A DNA stretch of 37,610 nt from Rhodothermia bacterium (GTDB taxonomy: Bacteria; Bacteroidota; Rhodothermia; Rhodothermales; JAAAOL01). The stretch covers positions 1-37,610 of the forward strand of contig JAUIDY010000059.1 of assembly GCA_030428385.1 (NCBI GenBank), in the 5' to 3' direction. The position numbers and the translations under genes are program-made. Within the stretch, counting starts at the first letter, position 1. Every line of letters begins with the position of its first letter. The notes beneath the pieces were generated by a model, which had not been told where the DNA came from, made no database searches, and worked only from the letters and a program-made list of their open reading frames with translations. Shown piece after piece: positions 7,577-15,936 of the stretch.

Positions 7577-8839
7577 TCAGCAGGGGGCGGGCAAAATGCG
7601 TCCGCGGGCTTCGCCGAAACCCACGCGGTAGCCATCACCCTGCGCGTAGCCCTTCATCACTACGGTGTCGCCGTCTTGCAGGAAGGTGCGCGTCTCGCCC
7701 GTGGGCAACACGATGGGTTTGCTTCCGCGCCACGTCAGTTCCAGCAGGCTTCCGTAGCTGTCTTCGGTGGGGCCGCTGATGGTGCCCGAGGCGAGCAGGT
7801 CGCCCGAACGCATGTTGCACCCACTCACGGTGTGATGCGCCAGTTGCTGGGCCATGCTCCAGTACAGATGCTTGAAGTTGGAGCGACAGATGGGGTGCGG
7901 CGCGTCCATCTCCGGCGTCTGCAAACCGACTTCCAACTGAATGTCGAAGGCCCCCGGATGCGGGTGCTGCAAATACGGCAGCGGGGCGGGTTCTTGAGTG
8001 GGGCCCGGTACGCGGAAGGGCGCGAGCGCCTCCAGCGTTACCACCCACGGCGAAACGGTGGTGGCGAAGTTTTTGCCAAGGAATGGCCCGAGCGGCACAT
8101 ATTCCCACTTCTGGATGTCGCGGGCGCTCCAATCGTTCACCAGCACGAGCCCGAAGATGTGTTCCTCGGCGTCGGCCACGGGAATGGGCTCGCCAAGGCG
8201 ATTGCCGGGGCCAACAAAAAAGCCCATCTCCAACTCGATGTCGAGCAGGCGGCTGGGGCCATACTGCGGCGGGTCGTCGCCCGGCTTGGTTTGCCCACAC
8301 GGACGCCGGATGTCGATTCCACTGACCACGACCGAACTGGCACGCCCGTGATAGCCCACTGGTAGGTGCAGCCAGTTGGGCTGGAGGGCATTGTCCTTGC
8401 CCCGAAACATGGTGCCCACGTTGGTGGCGTGCTCGCGGGACGAGTAGAAATCCGTGTAGTCGCCAATGGTGGCGGGCAGCAGCATCTCTACCTGATCGAG
8501 GCGGTGAAGTGCAGCCTCGCGAACGGGCTCGTTGTCGCGCAGGGTCGCGGTTTCGGCGGCCAGCAACTCCTGAAGCTGCTGACGGACAGCCTGCCACACA
8601 GGCCGTCCCAGTGACATAAACGCATTAAGCGACGGTTTGCGGAATGGCTGGGCGGCCTGTACCTCTTCCACCACGAGCAACCCGGCCTCGACCAGCACGC
8701 TGCAGTCCAGCACAAAGTCACCAATCGCCACGCCTACACGCGGCGGTGCCCCTGGCGAGGGCCGAAACACACCATACGGCAGGTTATGAATGGAAAAGTC
8801 GGAATCGGACGGTATAGAAATAAAAGAAGGAGTGGTCAT
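7577..8839 (-). CDS. fahA: Fumarylacetoacetase
   Basis: A 420-residue cytosolic enzyme that splits 4-fumarylacetoacetate into fumarate and acetoacetate (EC 3.7.1.2), the last step of tyrosine/homogentisate breakdown. The N-terminal SH3-like domain (residues 1-115, with [21 protein letters not shown]) is followed by the FAH catalytic domain. The signature [13 protein letters not shown] near residue 130 includes the His of the catalytic dyad. Then come [22 protein letters not shown] (metal-binding Glu residues), [13 protein letters not shown] (metal Asp) and SGTISGP. Full length compared with human FAH (419 aa). It follows the unknown gene at 8888-9856 by 48 bases on the same strand, which suggests co-transcription. 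Homogentisate dioxygenase and maleylacetoacetate isomerase are not in the window. Confidence 0.96.
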   Translation of the reverse strand: MTTPSFISIPSDSDFSIHNLPYGVFRPSPGAPPRVGVAIGDFVLDCSVLVEAGLLVVEEVQAAQPFRKPSLNAFMSLGRPVWQAVRQQLQELLAAETATLRDNEPVREAALHRLDQVEMLLPATIGDYTDFYSSREHATNVGTMFRGKDNALQPNWLHLPVGYHGRASSVVVSGIDIRRPCGQTKPGDDPPQYGPSRLLDIELEMGFFVGPGNRLGEPIPVADAEEHIFGLVLVNDWSARDIQKWEYVPLGPFLGKNFATTVSPWVVTLEALAPFRVPGPTQEPAPLPYLQHPHPGAFDIQLEVGLQTPEMDAPHPICRSNFKHLYWSMAQQLAHHTVSGCNMRSGDLLASGTISGPTEDSYGSLLELTWRGSKPIVLPTGETRTFLQDGDTVVMKGYAQGDGYRVGFGEARGRILPAPC

Positions 8840-8887
8840 AGGTATCTGTTATTCAGGTCAGTACATGTTGCGTTGGAACAGGACCGG

Positions 8888-9856
8888 TTACAACCAGCCC
8901 AGCGCCTGTAAGTCTTCGCGGGGTTCGTCGAAGCTGCAACTGCCAAAGGAGATCGCCAGTGAGGAACGGGCCTCTGCCAGCGTTTTGGTGTCGATCCGTA
9001 GGTCACGGTAGTGCAGCGCGTCGGCGTCCACGCGGAAGTGGAGGGTGGATTCATCCAGCAAAAGATCCCGCAGCGCATCGGCGTCGAGGCCATGTGCCTG
9101 GGCAAGGGCAGCGCCACCAAACACGTTCAGGAAGCCGTGCATGCGTGTGTGAACGCTGTCGTTGTAGTGGCGCACCGGGTGATGCAGCCCTGCGGTGGCC
9201 TTAAACGGCACCCCGGCGTTGCGGCACGCGATGATGGCCTCGGCGACATGCTGCGCTGCGGGAAAGGCCGCCGCCTCTACCCCACCCATCCGCAACTTGA
9301 GGCCCAGCGTGACCTCCTGGGTTTCGTTAAAAGCGCCCAGCGCCTCCAACAACGAGGGCAGCACATTGGGCAGGGCACCGTTGAGCGGGACTTCGTAAAA
9401 CACATCGTGCGGAAAGTGGGAAGCAGCAGCTTCGAGAAACGCGAGTTGTTCGGCGGACGTGGTGCCCAGCAGGTCAGCGGGGAAGCGCACCTCCATCATA
9501 TCGGCCGCAACAGAGGCGCCGTGCTGGGCATGAAACGCCGCGATGGTTTCCATGTCGGCGCGCAGGGCTTCTAAAAAAGCACCCGCCTCCGCCCCGCCTG
9601 TGCCCAACACCGAAAACCGAAAGACCGGGTTGGCTTCGAACAGCGAGGCATAGGCGTCCAACTCGGGCAAGCGGCGAATGGGAATCACGAACCGGCTCAG
9701 CATCCACGCGTCGGCGCCCTGCCGGTACCGGGCGAAGTTGGTGATGGCTTCAGGCAACGCGAGGGCGGCAGGGGGAAACAAGCCCGCATAGTCGATGATG
9801 CCTGTCATTAAGGCCCGCAGGCTGGAAGAGACCGGCGTGTCGGTTGATATCGTCAT
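8888..9856 (-). CDS. Conserved protein of unknown function upstream of fahA
   Basis: A 322-residue soluble protein without signal peptide or membrane segment. It has a very characteristic beginning (IIDYAGLFPPAALALPEAI, then FARYRQGADAWMLSRFVIP) and end (FGSCSFDEPREDLQALGWL). The middle alternates strands and helices (GLKLRMGG, PFKATAGLHHPVRHY, HGFLNVFGG), which reads like a TIM-barrel enzyme. The K-x-T-x-G-L-H-H motif could hold a metal or substrate. I remember similar 'hypothetical proteins' with the same two end motifs in other phyla but no assigned function. The 48-base gap to fahA suggests one operon and a role in homogentisate or related aromatic catabolism. The fold and role are inference. 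Confidence 0.85.
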   Translation of the reverse strand: MTISTDTPVSSSLRALMTGIIDYAGLFPPAALALPEAITNFARYRQGADAWMLSRFVIPIRRLPELDAYASLFEANPVFRFSVLGTGGAEAGAFLEALRADMETIAAFHAQHGASVAADMMEVRFPADLLGTTSAEQLAFLEAAASHFPHDVFYEVPLNGALPNVLPSLLEALGAFNETQEVTLGLKLRMGGVEAAAFPAAQHVAEAIIACRNAGVPFKATAGLHHPVRHYNDSVHTRMHGFLNVFGGAALAQAHGLDADALRDLLLDESTLHFRVDADALHYRDLRIDTKTLAEARSSLAISFGSCSFDEPREDLQALGWL

Positions 9857-10007
9857 GGTGGAAAAGCAACTTTTTATGGCGTCGACCCTCTTGGATCAAT
9901 GCATGCAGGAGAAAAGAAAGAATGTGATGCTGCGTAAGCGTGCTACTGCAAGCGGTTCCGCCCAAGGTAAATCCGATGGAACTCCACAAAAAAACCTTGT
10001 GTGAACC

Positions 10008-10037
10008 TTTGAAAGACCATAGCTTACAATGATTTTG
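10008..10037 (+). promoter_or_regulatory. Candidate Bacteroidota-type promoter of the TPR lipoprotein
   Basis: TTTG at 10008-10011 is followed after 18 bases by TGATTTTG at 10030-10037, which matches the Bacteroidota consensus TTTG-N19-TAnnTTTG at all but one base and nearly at the spacing. A weak hairpin follows at once (GAACG 10040-10044 with CGTTC 10070-10074, and GGCCG 10051-10055 with CGGCC 10065-10069). It would sit in the 5' leader. Confidence 0.35.
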
Positions 10038-10133
10038 CGGAACGACTTCCGGCCGCTTTTTTGTCGGCCCGTTCTGTGAGCGCTTTCAGCGTGCCTTACC
10101 TACCCACCTTTATCATAGCGTACCAACAACGTC

Positions 10134-11345
10134 ATGAAGCGATTCCCCATCTTTTTCGCATTGCTGCTTAGCGGTGTCCTGCTTATGGGTGCCGATGGCT
10201 GCTCCAGCGATCCCAATGTGGAAGGTGCCAAGCTGGACCTTCGCAACAAAGACTACGACCGCGCGCTGGAAAACCTCGACGAGGCACTGGCCCGTAACCC
10301 ACAAAACGCCGAAGCCTATGAATTGAAGGGCCGTGTGCTGCAGGAGCAGGCATTTGAAATGGAGGACGTCGCGGCCCACAGCGAAGCCCTCACCGAGATG
10401 CTCGCCGCCTACCAGGAAGCCATGACGCTGAATCCTGAATCGGCGGGCGACATCCAGAGCTACCTCAACCTGGCTTACGTCAACGAATTCCAGCGGGGCA
10501 TCCAGGCCTTCAACCGGGGCCAAAACAACAATGACAACGCCGAGTTCACGGCGGCGGCCACCTACTTTGGCAACAGTGGCACCATTGCGCCCGACTCGGC
10601 CGGGGCCTATGCCAACCAGGCCTATGCCTACATCAATGCGGGTGAAACCGCCAACGCCATCGGTCCGCTCGAAAGCGCGATTGAAAAAGGCGACACGCAG
10701 CCGGACACCTACGTGATTCTGGCTGACCTGTACCGCACCACCGAACAGATGGACAAGGCCCTGGGCGTGTTGCAAACCGCCAATGAGATGTACCCGGAGA
10801 ATGGCGACATCGCGGCGCAGTTGCTGAACGCGTATGTGGTAACCGGCCAAGTCGATGAAGCCATGGCGGCCTATCAACGGCAGGTGGACGCCGACCCGGA
10901 AAACAAGCTCTACCGCTACAACTATGGCTCCCTCTTGCTCTCTGCAGAAAATTATGACGGGGCCATTGAGCAACTGACGAAAGCCGTGGAACTGGATCCG
11001 GCCTATGCCAGCGCCCATTACAACCTCGGTGCTGCCTACGTGAACAAAGCCGTCGATATCAACGAAACCATCGGCGCGATGGACGACGACCTGCGCGCCA
11101 ACCGGGGCTCGATGAGCGACGCCGACATTGAGGCCAAAGAAACCGAAATGGAAGCCATGGCCGAACAGCGCAAGGAACTCTTCGCGAATGCCATCACGCC
11201 GCTGGAGCAGGCCAAGTCGCTGTTTGAAGCGGCTGGCGAAGACGCCAGCGCCGTGTGTCAGGCGCTTTTCTCGGCCTATGTACAAACGGGCGAGCAAGAA
11301 AAAGCCGAAGCCCTGACCGAATGCACGGGCTACGACCTGAACTAA
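10134..11345 (+). CDS. TPR-repeat lipoprotein
   Basis: A 403-residue lipoprotein. The signal MKRFPIFFALLLSGVLLMGADGC ends at lipidated Cys23, followed by SSDPNVEG. From about residue 30 to 385 it is made of tetratricopeptide repeats, seen as repeated A-x-x-x-L-x-x-A-L/Y-x-x-x-P patterns: YDRALENLDEALARNPQNAEAY, AGAYANQAYAYINAGE, MDKALGVLQTANEMYPENGD, YDGAIEQLTKAVELDPAYASAHYNLG and the last ITPLEQAKSLFEAAGED. TPR lipoproteins serve as periplasmic or outer-membrane scaffolds, for example in secretion and envelope assembly. No partner gene is adjacent. It stands alone between a divergent neighbour and its own terminator, so it is probably monocistronic. Confidence 0.9.
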   Translation: MKRFPIFFALLLSGVLLMGADGCSSDPNVEGAKLDLRNKDYDRALENLDEALARNPQNAEAYELKGRVLQEQAFEMEDVAAHSEALTEMLAAYQEAMTLNPESAGDIQSYLNLAYVNEFQRGIQAFNRGQNNNDNAEFTAAATYFGNSGTIAPDSAGAYANQAYAYINAGETANAIGPLESAIEKGDTQPDTYVILADLYRTTEQMDKALGVLQTANEMYPENGDIAAQLLNAYVVTGQVDEAMAAYQRQVDADPENKLYRYNYGSLLLSAENYDGAIEQLTKAVELDPAYASAHYNLGAAYVNKAVDINETIGAMDDDLRANRGSMSDADIEAKETEMEAMAEQRKELFANAITPLEQAKSLFEAAGEDASAVCQALFSAYVQTGEQEKAEALTECTGYDLN

Positions 11346-11367
11346 GCCCTTTGGTTTGAGTGTTTTG

Positions 11368-11406
11368 CAAGCCCGGGCTTCCTCGTGAGGCTCGGGCTTG
11401 TTTTTT
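11368..11406 (+). terminator. Intrinsic terminator after the TPR lipoprotein
   Basis: CAAGCCCG (11368-11375) pairs with CGGGCTTG (11393-11400), and inside it GCTTCCTC/GAGGC extends the stem. The stem is followed immediately by TTTTTT at 11401-11406. It lies 23 bases after the stop codon. Confidence 0.9.
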
Positions 11407-11482
11407 ATACCGGTGTTGGTAACATGGGGAGTATCCGCCGCACCAACACATCCACGTTTATTCACCGCATCTCGCTCTGGCT

Positions 11483-12658
11483 ATGCAAGTCCCCGCCACC
11501 GAAGAACGCACCTATCGCTTTGGCACCCTGGCCATCCACGCCGGGCAGGAACCGGACCCCACCACGGGCGCCATCATGACCCCCATCTACCAGACCTCCA
11601 CGTATGTGCAGGAAGGGCCGGGCATCCACAAGGGTCATGAATATTCCCGCGTGACGAACCCGACGCGCACCGCGCTGGAAGGCAACCTCGCCGCCCTCGA
11701 AGGCGCGGCGCACGCGGTGACCTTCGCCTCGGGCGTAGCCGCCATCGACGCGCTGTGCAAAAGCCTGCGCCCCGGCGACCATGTGATCGCGGTGAACGAC
11801 CTTTACGGCGGCACCTTCCGCCTCTTTAAACAGGTCTTCGAGCCGTTCGGCCTGCAGTTCACGTTCCTCGATATGCGGCAGCTAGACGACGTGGCTGCGG
11901 CGATCCGACCGGAAACGAAGCTGCTGTGGCTGGAGACGCCAACCAACCCGCTGCTACGCATCGTGGACATCGCCGCGCTGTCTGATTTGGCGCATGCGCA
12001 TGGTATTGATGTGGCGGTGGACAACACCTTTGCCTCGCCGTATCTGCAGCAGCCGCTGGCGCTGGGCGCGGACCTGGTGATGCACTCGACGACGAAATAC
12101 ATCGGCGGGCACTCGGACGTGATCGGCGGGGTGGTGTGCACCAACGACGACGCGTGGACCGAGAAGCTGCGCTTTCAGATCAAATGCACCGGTGCCTCGC
12201 CCGCCCCGATGGATTGCTTCCTGACGTTGCGCGGCACCAAGACGCTGCACCTGCGCATGGAGCGCCACTGCGAAAACGCCCGTCGTCTTGCCGCGTTTTT
12301 GGACGCCCACCCGAAGGTGGGCCGCGTGTGCTATCCGGGCCTTCCCAGCGACCCCGGCTATGCCATTGCCCAGCGGCAGATGCGCGACTTCGGCGGCATG
12401 ATTTCGTTTACCCTCGCCGACGACCGCATCGAGAAAGCCAATCAGGTGATGACCAGCACCAAGGTCTTCGCCCTCGCCGAAAGCCTCGGCGGCGTGGAAA
12501 GCCTCATCGAGCACCCGGCCACGATGACGCACGCCTCCATCCCCGCCGAAAAGCGCTACAAAGCGGGCCTCGAAGACTCGCTCATCCGCCTCTCCGTGGG
12601 GGTAGAAGACGTCGATGACCTGATCGAAGACCTCGACCGGGCACTGGCAACGGTGTAG
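11483..12658 (+). CDS. Cystathionine gamma-synthase/lyase family PLP enzyme
   Basis: A 391-residue enzyme of the Cys/Met metabolism PLP family (PF01053). The motifs are YSRVTNPTRTALE (Tyr54/Arg56 contact the cofactor phosphate of the neighbouring subunit), ASGVAAIDA, YGGTFRLF (the stacking Tyr), LETPTNP, VDNTFASPYLQ (Asp180 pairs with the pyridine nitrogen) and HSTTKYIGGHSD with the Schiff-base Lys205. The C-terminus has LAESLGGVESLIEHPATMTHA. It could make cystathionine from an activated homoserine ester (synthase) or split it (beta/gamma-lyase). By-eye motifs do not separate these. Cytosolic, homotetrameric in the family. It follows a terminator and stands alone, so it has its own promoter. 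Confidence 0.92.
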   Translation: MQVPATEERTYRFGTLAIHAGQEPDPTTGAIMTPIYQTSTYVQEGPGIHKGHEYSRVTNPTRTALEGNLAALEGAAHAVTFASGVAAIDALCKSLRPGDHVIAVNDLYGGTFRLFKQVFEPFGLQFTFLDMRQLDDVAAAIRPETKLLWLETPTNPLLRIVDIAALSDLAHAHGIDVAVDNTFASPYLQQPLALGADLVMHSTTKYIGGHSDVIGGVVCTNDDAWTEKLRFQIKCTGASPAPMDCFLTLRGTKTLHLRMERHCENARRLAAFLDAHPKVGRVCYPGLPSDPGYAIAQRQMRDFGGMISFTLADDRIEKANQVMTSTKVFALAESLGGVESLIEHPATMTHASIPAEKRYKAGLEDSLIRLSVGVEDVDDLIEDLDRALATV

Positions 12659-12885
12659 CCCCCTGCTTGTGTGCCGCTCCATCTCCGGCGGATCGGCGCG
12701 TTCATCCGACAGAATGGCGCACGAAGCAAGTTGTTTGGCGCGATCGGCAAGGGTTGTGCAGTTTGCTAGAGGTATATTGGAATCATAGACTCCGGCTTTT
12801 ACCGGCTAGACCAGGAGCACGCCATGATGGTGATACGCTTGATCACGGAGTTGCCCTTCGATTTTGTATAACGTCCTATCGCTTG

Positions 12886-14100
12886 ATGCCCCAAACCGCC
12901 ACTGTTACCCCGCCTCGCCGCCGTCTGTGGCTACGCCTCCTTGGCAGCGTGGTGGGTCTTCTTGCGCTTGCTATTTTCTTTCTTATGATAGATGCCTGGA
13001 CCGCCTTTGGCACAAAGCCTTCGGGGGAACGCCTCGAACGGATCGCCCAATCGCCTCAGTATCGGGAGGGCCGTTTTCACAACCTCCTGCCGCGCCTCTC
13101 AGACGGCGTATCCTTCGAGACCACGTGGGAGTTCTTCACGGGCGGCAGCGATTACCGCTTTCCTAATGCCCCACTCCCGGTCGTGACGCGGACGGCTGCT
13201 GACTTCGCCGAACCCGTGCCCGACCTCCGTGCCACCTGGCTCGGCCACTCGACGTTGCTTTTCGAGATGGGGGGCACCCGTGTTTTGGTGGACCCCGTTT
13301 GGGGAGAGCGGGCCTCGCCGAGCCGGTTCCTGGGATCAACCCGGTTTTATGCGCCGCCCCTCGCGCTGGAGGCGCTGCCTGCCATCGACGCCGTCTTGAT
13401 CTCGCATGATCATTACGACCACCTCGACCTGCCCACGGTGCGGGCCCTGGCAGCGCAGGTGCCCCGCTGGATCGTCCCGCTTGGCGTGGGGGCGCACCTC
13501 GAAAAATGGGGCATCGCGCCCGAACGCATAGAGGAGTTGGATTGGTGGGACGAGACCGAGGTCCGGGGCGTCCGCCTCGTGAGCACGCCTGCGCGGCACT
13601 TCTCCGGGCGCTTCGTCAACGACCGCGATGCCACCCTTTGGACGGGCTGGGCCTTGATCGGCACGGAACGTAGGGTGTGGTACAGCGGCGACACCGCGCT
13701 CACGCCGGAGTTCACCGAGATCGGGCATCGGTTGGGGCCGTTCGACCTCACGTTCGTCGAGGCCGGGGCGTACAACCCGGGCTGGACCGATGTGCATTTG
13801 GGTCCCGAACAGGCCGTGGCGGCCCATCAGATGGTACAAGGTGGGCTGCTTGTACCCGTCCACTGGGGCCTGTTTGATCTTGCCCTCCACGGGTGGACGG
13901 CACCTGTCGAGCGGATTCGCGCGGCGGCAGCAGCAGCGGGCGTGTCCGTCGCTTTCCCGCACCCCGGCGAAAGCCTCACCCCAGAGAATTACCGCTCTGA
14001 AGGCTGGTGGCCCACGCTCCCCTGGAAGACCGCCGCCGAGGAGTCTGTCATCTCGACAGGCCTTCCCGATTCCGTCCTTGCCCAAATCCCTCAACCGTAA
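12886..14100 (+). CDS. Membrane-anchored NAPE-PLD-like metallo-beta-lactamase-fold hydrolase
   Basis: A 404-residue protein starting at ATG 12886. Residues 14-36 (LWLRLLGSVVGLLALAIFFLM) form an N-terminal membrane anchor. Next comes ERIAQSPQYREGRFHNLLP, a motif of the group that precedes the MBL domain. The MBL_2 domain (PF12706) starts at TWLGHSTLLFEMGG, with LISHDHYDHLD at 171-181 giving the HxHxDH zinc site. Further ligand motifs are TPARHFSGR, YSGDTAL and VPVHWGLFDLALHGW. Relatives are N-acylphosphatidylethanolamine phospholipase D and E. coli UlaG, so a lipid phosphodiester is a reasonable but unproven substrate. It ends 7 bases before the NAD(P)-binding gene, so the two form an operon. 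A second, unanchored paralog lies at 26586-27563. Upstream codons to 12667 are open but lack protein-like character. Confidence 0.88.
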   Translation: MPQTATVTPPRRRLWLRLLGSVVGLLALAIFFLMIDAWTAFGTKPSGERLERIAQSPQYREGRFHNLLPRLSDGVSFETTWEFFTGGSDYRFPNAPLPVVTRTAADFAEPVPDLRATWLGHSTLLFEMGGTRVLVDPVWGERASPSRFLGSTRFYAPPLALEALPAIDAVLISHDHYDHLDLPTVRALAAQVPRWIVPLGVGAHLEKWGIAPERIEELDWWDETEVRGVRLVSTPARHFSGRFVNDRDATLWTGWALIGTERRVWYSGDTALTPEFTEIGHRLGPFDLTFVEAGAYNPGWTDVHLGPEQAVAAHQMVQGGLLVPVHWGLFDLALHGWTAPVERIRAAAAAAGVSVAFPHPGESLTPENYRSEGWWPTLPWKTAAEESVISTGLPDSVLAQIPQP

Positions 14101-14107
14101 TTATAGC

Positions 14108-14788
14108 ATGAACGTGATACTTTTGGGTGCCACCGGCATGATCGGCCACGGTGCCTTGAACGCCGCGCTGACGGACACCCGTGTCACCCGTGTGCTCACT
14201 GTTGGCCGCCGTCCAACCGGTCGCACCCACCCCAAGCTTGACGAGTGTGTTGCTGCCGACCTCTTCGACCTTTCTGACCATGAGGAAACGCTCGCGGGCT
14301 TCGACGCCTGCCTGTTTTGCCTCGGCGTTTCGTCGGCGGGCATGGAGGAAGAGGCGTACCGTCGGATTACCTACGACCTCACGCTGGCAGTCGCCCAGGT
14401 GCTGCTGCGCCTCAATCCCGACATGACGTTTGTTTTCGTCTCGGGCGCAGGGACAAATGCCGGTAGCCGCCAGATGTGGGCGCGCGTGAAAGGAGAGACC
14501 GAGGAGGCGTTGTCGGCACTACCGTTTGGTGCGGTTTATCATGCCCGGCCCGGTTTTATTCAGCCTGTCGGCGGAGCCGTCTCGCGGACCATGCTCTACC
14601 GCGCCATCTACGCCGTGACATCACCGCTCTACCCGCTTCTTCGGCGGATGGCGCCAAACGCCATGATCGACTCCGATGCACTCGGCCAGGCCCTCTTGGA
14701 GGCGGGGCTGGCTGGGGCACCAAAGACCACGCTGGAAGTCCCAGACCTTCAGGCACTTGCAAAACGGGCACAGCGAGACGGGACGTAG
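14108..14788 (+). CDS. NAD(P)-binding atypical SDR-type oxidoreductase/epimerase
   Basis: A 226-residue Rossmann-fold protein beginning MNVILLGATGMIGHG, the G-x-x-G-x-x-G dinucleotide loop at residues 7-13 after the first strand. Further typical segments are VLTVGRR (base of strand 2 with the Arg that favours NADP), DACLFCLGVSS (strand 4), TFVFVSGAGT (strand 5) and YHARPGFIQP. These place it with the NAD(P)H-binding atypical short-chain dehydrogenases similar to HTATIP2/TIP30 and NmrA-like proteins. The classical YxxxK dyad is not clear; VSGAG and the MWARVKGETE lysine are at the expected places. It starts 7 bases after the MBL-protein stop, so it is co-transcribed with it. Substrate unknown. 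Confidence 0.82.
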   Translation: MNVILLGATGMIGHGALNAALTDTRVTRVLTVGRRPTGRTHPKLDECVAADLFDLSDHEETLAGFDACLFCLGVSSAGMEEEAYRRITYDLTLAVAQVLLRLNPDMTFVFVSGAGTNAGSRQMWARVKGETEEALSALPFGAVYHARPGFIQPVGGAVSRTMLYRAIYAVTSPLYPLLRRMAPNAMIDSDALGQALLEAGLAGAPKTTLEVPDLQALAKRAQRDGT

Positions 14789-14847
14789 CCCCTGAGGGTA
14801 CTTGATGGATGAATGCGGGCAGGATATCAACCGGACGAGCCGTCAGG

Positions 14848-15228
14848 CTACCCAGCCTTGCCTGCCTGTTCCACCTTGCGCATCGCTGTTTGATTAGCCG
14901 GTCTCAGGTAGAGCGCCCCCCACATTGCGGCGGCAAAGATCGTTGGGCGCAAGACGGCAAGCCCTTCGGCATTGATAATATGCGTGAGGGCTGCCCCCAC
15001 CATAACAACGGTCAGCAAATACACGCCGCCCCGCATGGTTTGGGGGATAAGGAGCAGGAGCGCACCGATTGCTTCCACCGCTCCGATAACATAGGCAAAC
15101 CACGCCGGATAGCCCCAATCGATAAACATCTGACCCGCTGCCCCACCCAGCTTGGCGAGGCCTGTGAGGCCGAACAACAAGGCAACCGGGACAGCGACGA
15201 CCCAGGACAAAATCGAACGTGTGTTCAT
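14848..15228 (-). CDS. DoxX family membrane protein
   Basis: A 126-residue integral membrane protein with four predicted helices: about residues 6-26 (SWVVAVPVALLFGLTGLAKL), 43-61 (AWFAYVIGAVEAIGALLLL), 66-86 (GVYLLTVVMVGAALTHI) and 93-109. F-G-x-x-G-x-x-K-L near the first helix and the G-x-x-E in helix 2 are the DoxX/DoxX-like (PF07681/PF13564) signature. Members are linked with thiosulfate:quinone oxidoreductase in archaea and with unclear redox or envelope roles in bacteria. It is transcribed divergently from the membrane-bound winged-helix protein (168-base gap), which may regulate it. Its 3' end converges on the epimerase gene 59 bases away. Confidence 0.85.
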   Translation of the reverse strand: MNTRSILSWVVAVPVALLFGLTGLAKLGGAAGQMFIDWGYPAWFAYVIGAVEAIGALLLLIPQTMRGGVYLLTVVMVGAALTHIINAEGLAVLRPTIFAAAMWGALYLRPANQTAMRKVEQAGKAG

Positions 15229-15396
15229 AACAAGGAGGGGATAGGTTCAAAGGAACGCGGATTTCGTGCTGTTAATGCGTCCCACAGCATCCTGCATCGC
15301 CCCCCCAATGTCCTGTCAGAAACCTATCAATCGCATAGCAACAGGGTTTTTCTCGGCCTCTGTATCTCGTACGCCGCCGCCGCGTAGGGCTCTTTT

Positions 15397-15840
15397 ATGC
15401 CTGCCGTACGACTTGGACATCTCATCGTTGAGCCCGACCGCCACTGCCTCGTCGATACGGGCACGGCCCACCGCATTACCCCCCGCGAAATGGCCGTCCT
15501 CGTCTACCTGATGGAACAGGCCCCCAACGTTGTTTCTCGAGAAGAGATGCTGGAGACGGTGTGGGAGGATGTGGTCGTCAACGACGAGGCGCTCACGCTC
15601 GTTATCTCGCGGCTGCGGGCGGTGATGGCGGACAACCCCCGAGCGCCCCGCTTCATCGAAACAATCCCCAAGAAGGGCTATCGCCTCATGGTGGAGCCGG
15701 TGATGGAGGAATCGATGAAAAGGGCCACAGTGCCGAAACGAACGGGGCGTGTGCTGGTGGCGGTGCTGACCCTGTTACTCATCGTGATGACGGCGTTGTT
15801 CACCATTGTCCGCATCGCGTATGAACAGGTGGGACCGTAA
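15397..15840 (+). CDS. Minimal membrane-anchored ToxR/CadC-like winged-helix regulator
   Basis: A 147-residue protein. Residues 5-98 are an OmpR-type winged helix (Trans_reg_C, PF00486) with ITPREMAVLVYLMEQAPNVVSREEMLETVW, the recognition-helix region NDEALTLVISRLRAVMADN and the wing FIETIPKKGYRLM. A basic linker (KRATVPKRTGR) leads into one membrane helix at 119-139 (VLVAVLTLLLIVMTALFTIV). Only about eight residues (AYEQVGP) remain outside. ToxR/CadC proteins normally carry a large periplasmic sensor after this helix. Here it is absent and the stop at 15838-15840 is followed by ordinary intergenic sequence, so the signal must come through the membrane or a partner. The divergent doxX gene is the obvious candidate partner or target (inference). 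Confidence 0.88.
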   Translation: MPAVRLGHLIVEPDRHCLVDTGTAHRITPREMAVLVYLMEQAPNVVSREEMLETVWEDVVVNDEALTLVISRLRAVMADNPRAPRFIETIPKKGYRLMVEPVMEESMKRATVPKRTGRVLVAVLTLLLIVMTALFTIVRIAYEQVGP

Positions 15841-15883
15841 AAGTCAGAAACGTGGCCGCCGGGCAATCGAACGAGAAAAGAAA

Positions 15884-15920
15884 AAGGCCAAGATGCGTTG
15901 TTGCATCTCGGCCTTGTTTT
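15884..15920 (-). terminator. Intrinsic terminator of dps (probably works both ways)
   Basis: AAGGCC-A-AGATGC (15884-15896) pairs with GCATCT-C-GGCCTT (15903-15915) around GTTGTT, with one mismatch. A-rich sequence on the left gives a minus-strand T tract after dps, and GTTTTT on the right could terminate the plus-strand regulator gene. Confidence 0.82.
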
Positions 15921-15936
15921 TAGTGTGGGTCGCGGA

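Noticed and set aside
10113-11465. 450-residue open frame on the minus strand
   Set aside because: Antisense to the TPR lipoprotein and extends over its terminator. The composition is Gly/Val/Arg-rich without family resemblance.
12728-12885. Possible small RNA or extra coding sequence before the anchored MBL gene
   Set aside because: The frame is open in phase but has no protein-like sequence. TATATTGG near 12773 resembles a -7 box but lacks a TTTG at proper spacing.
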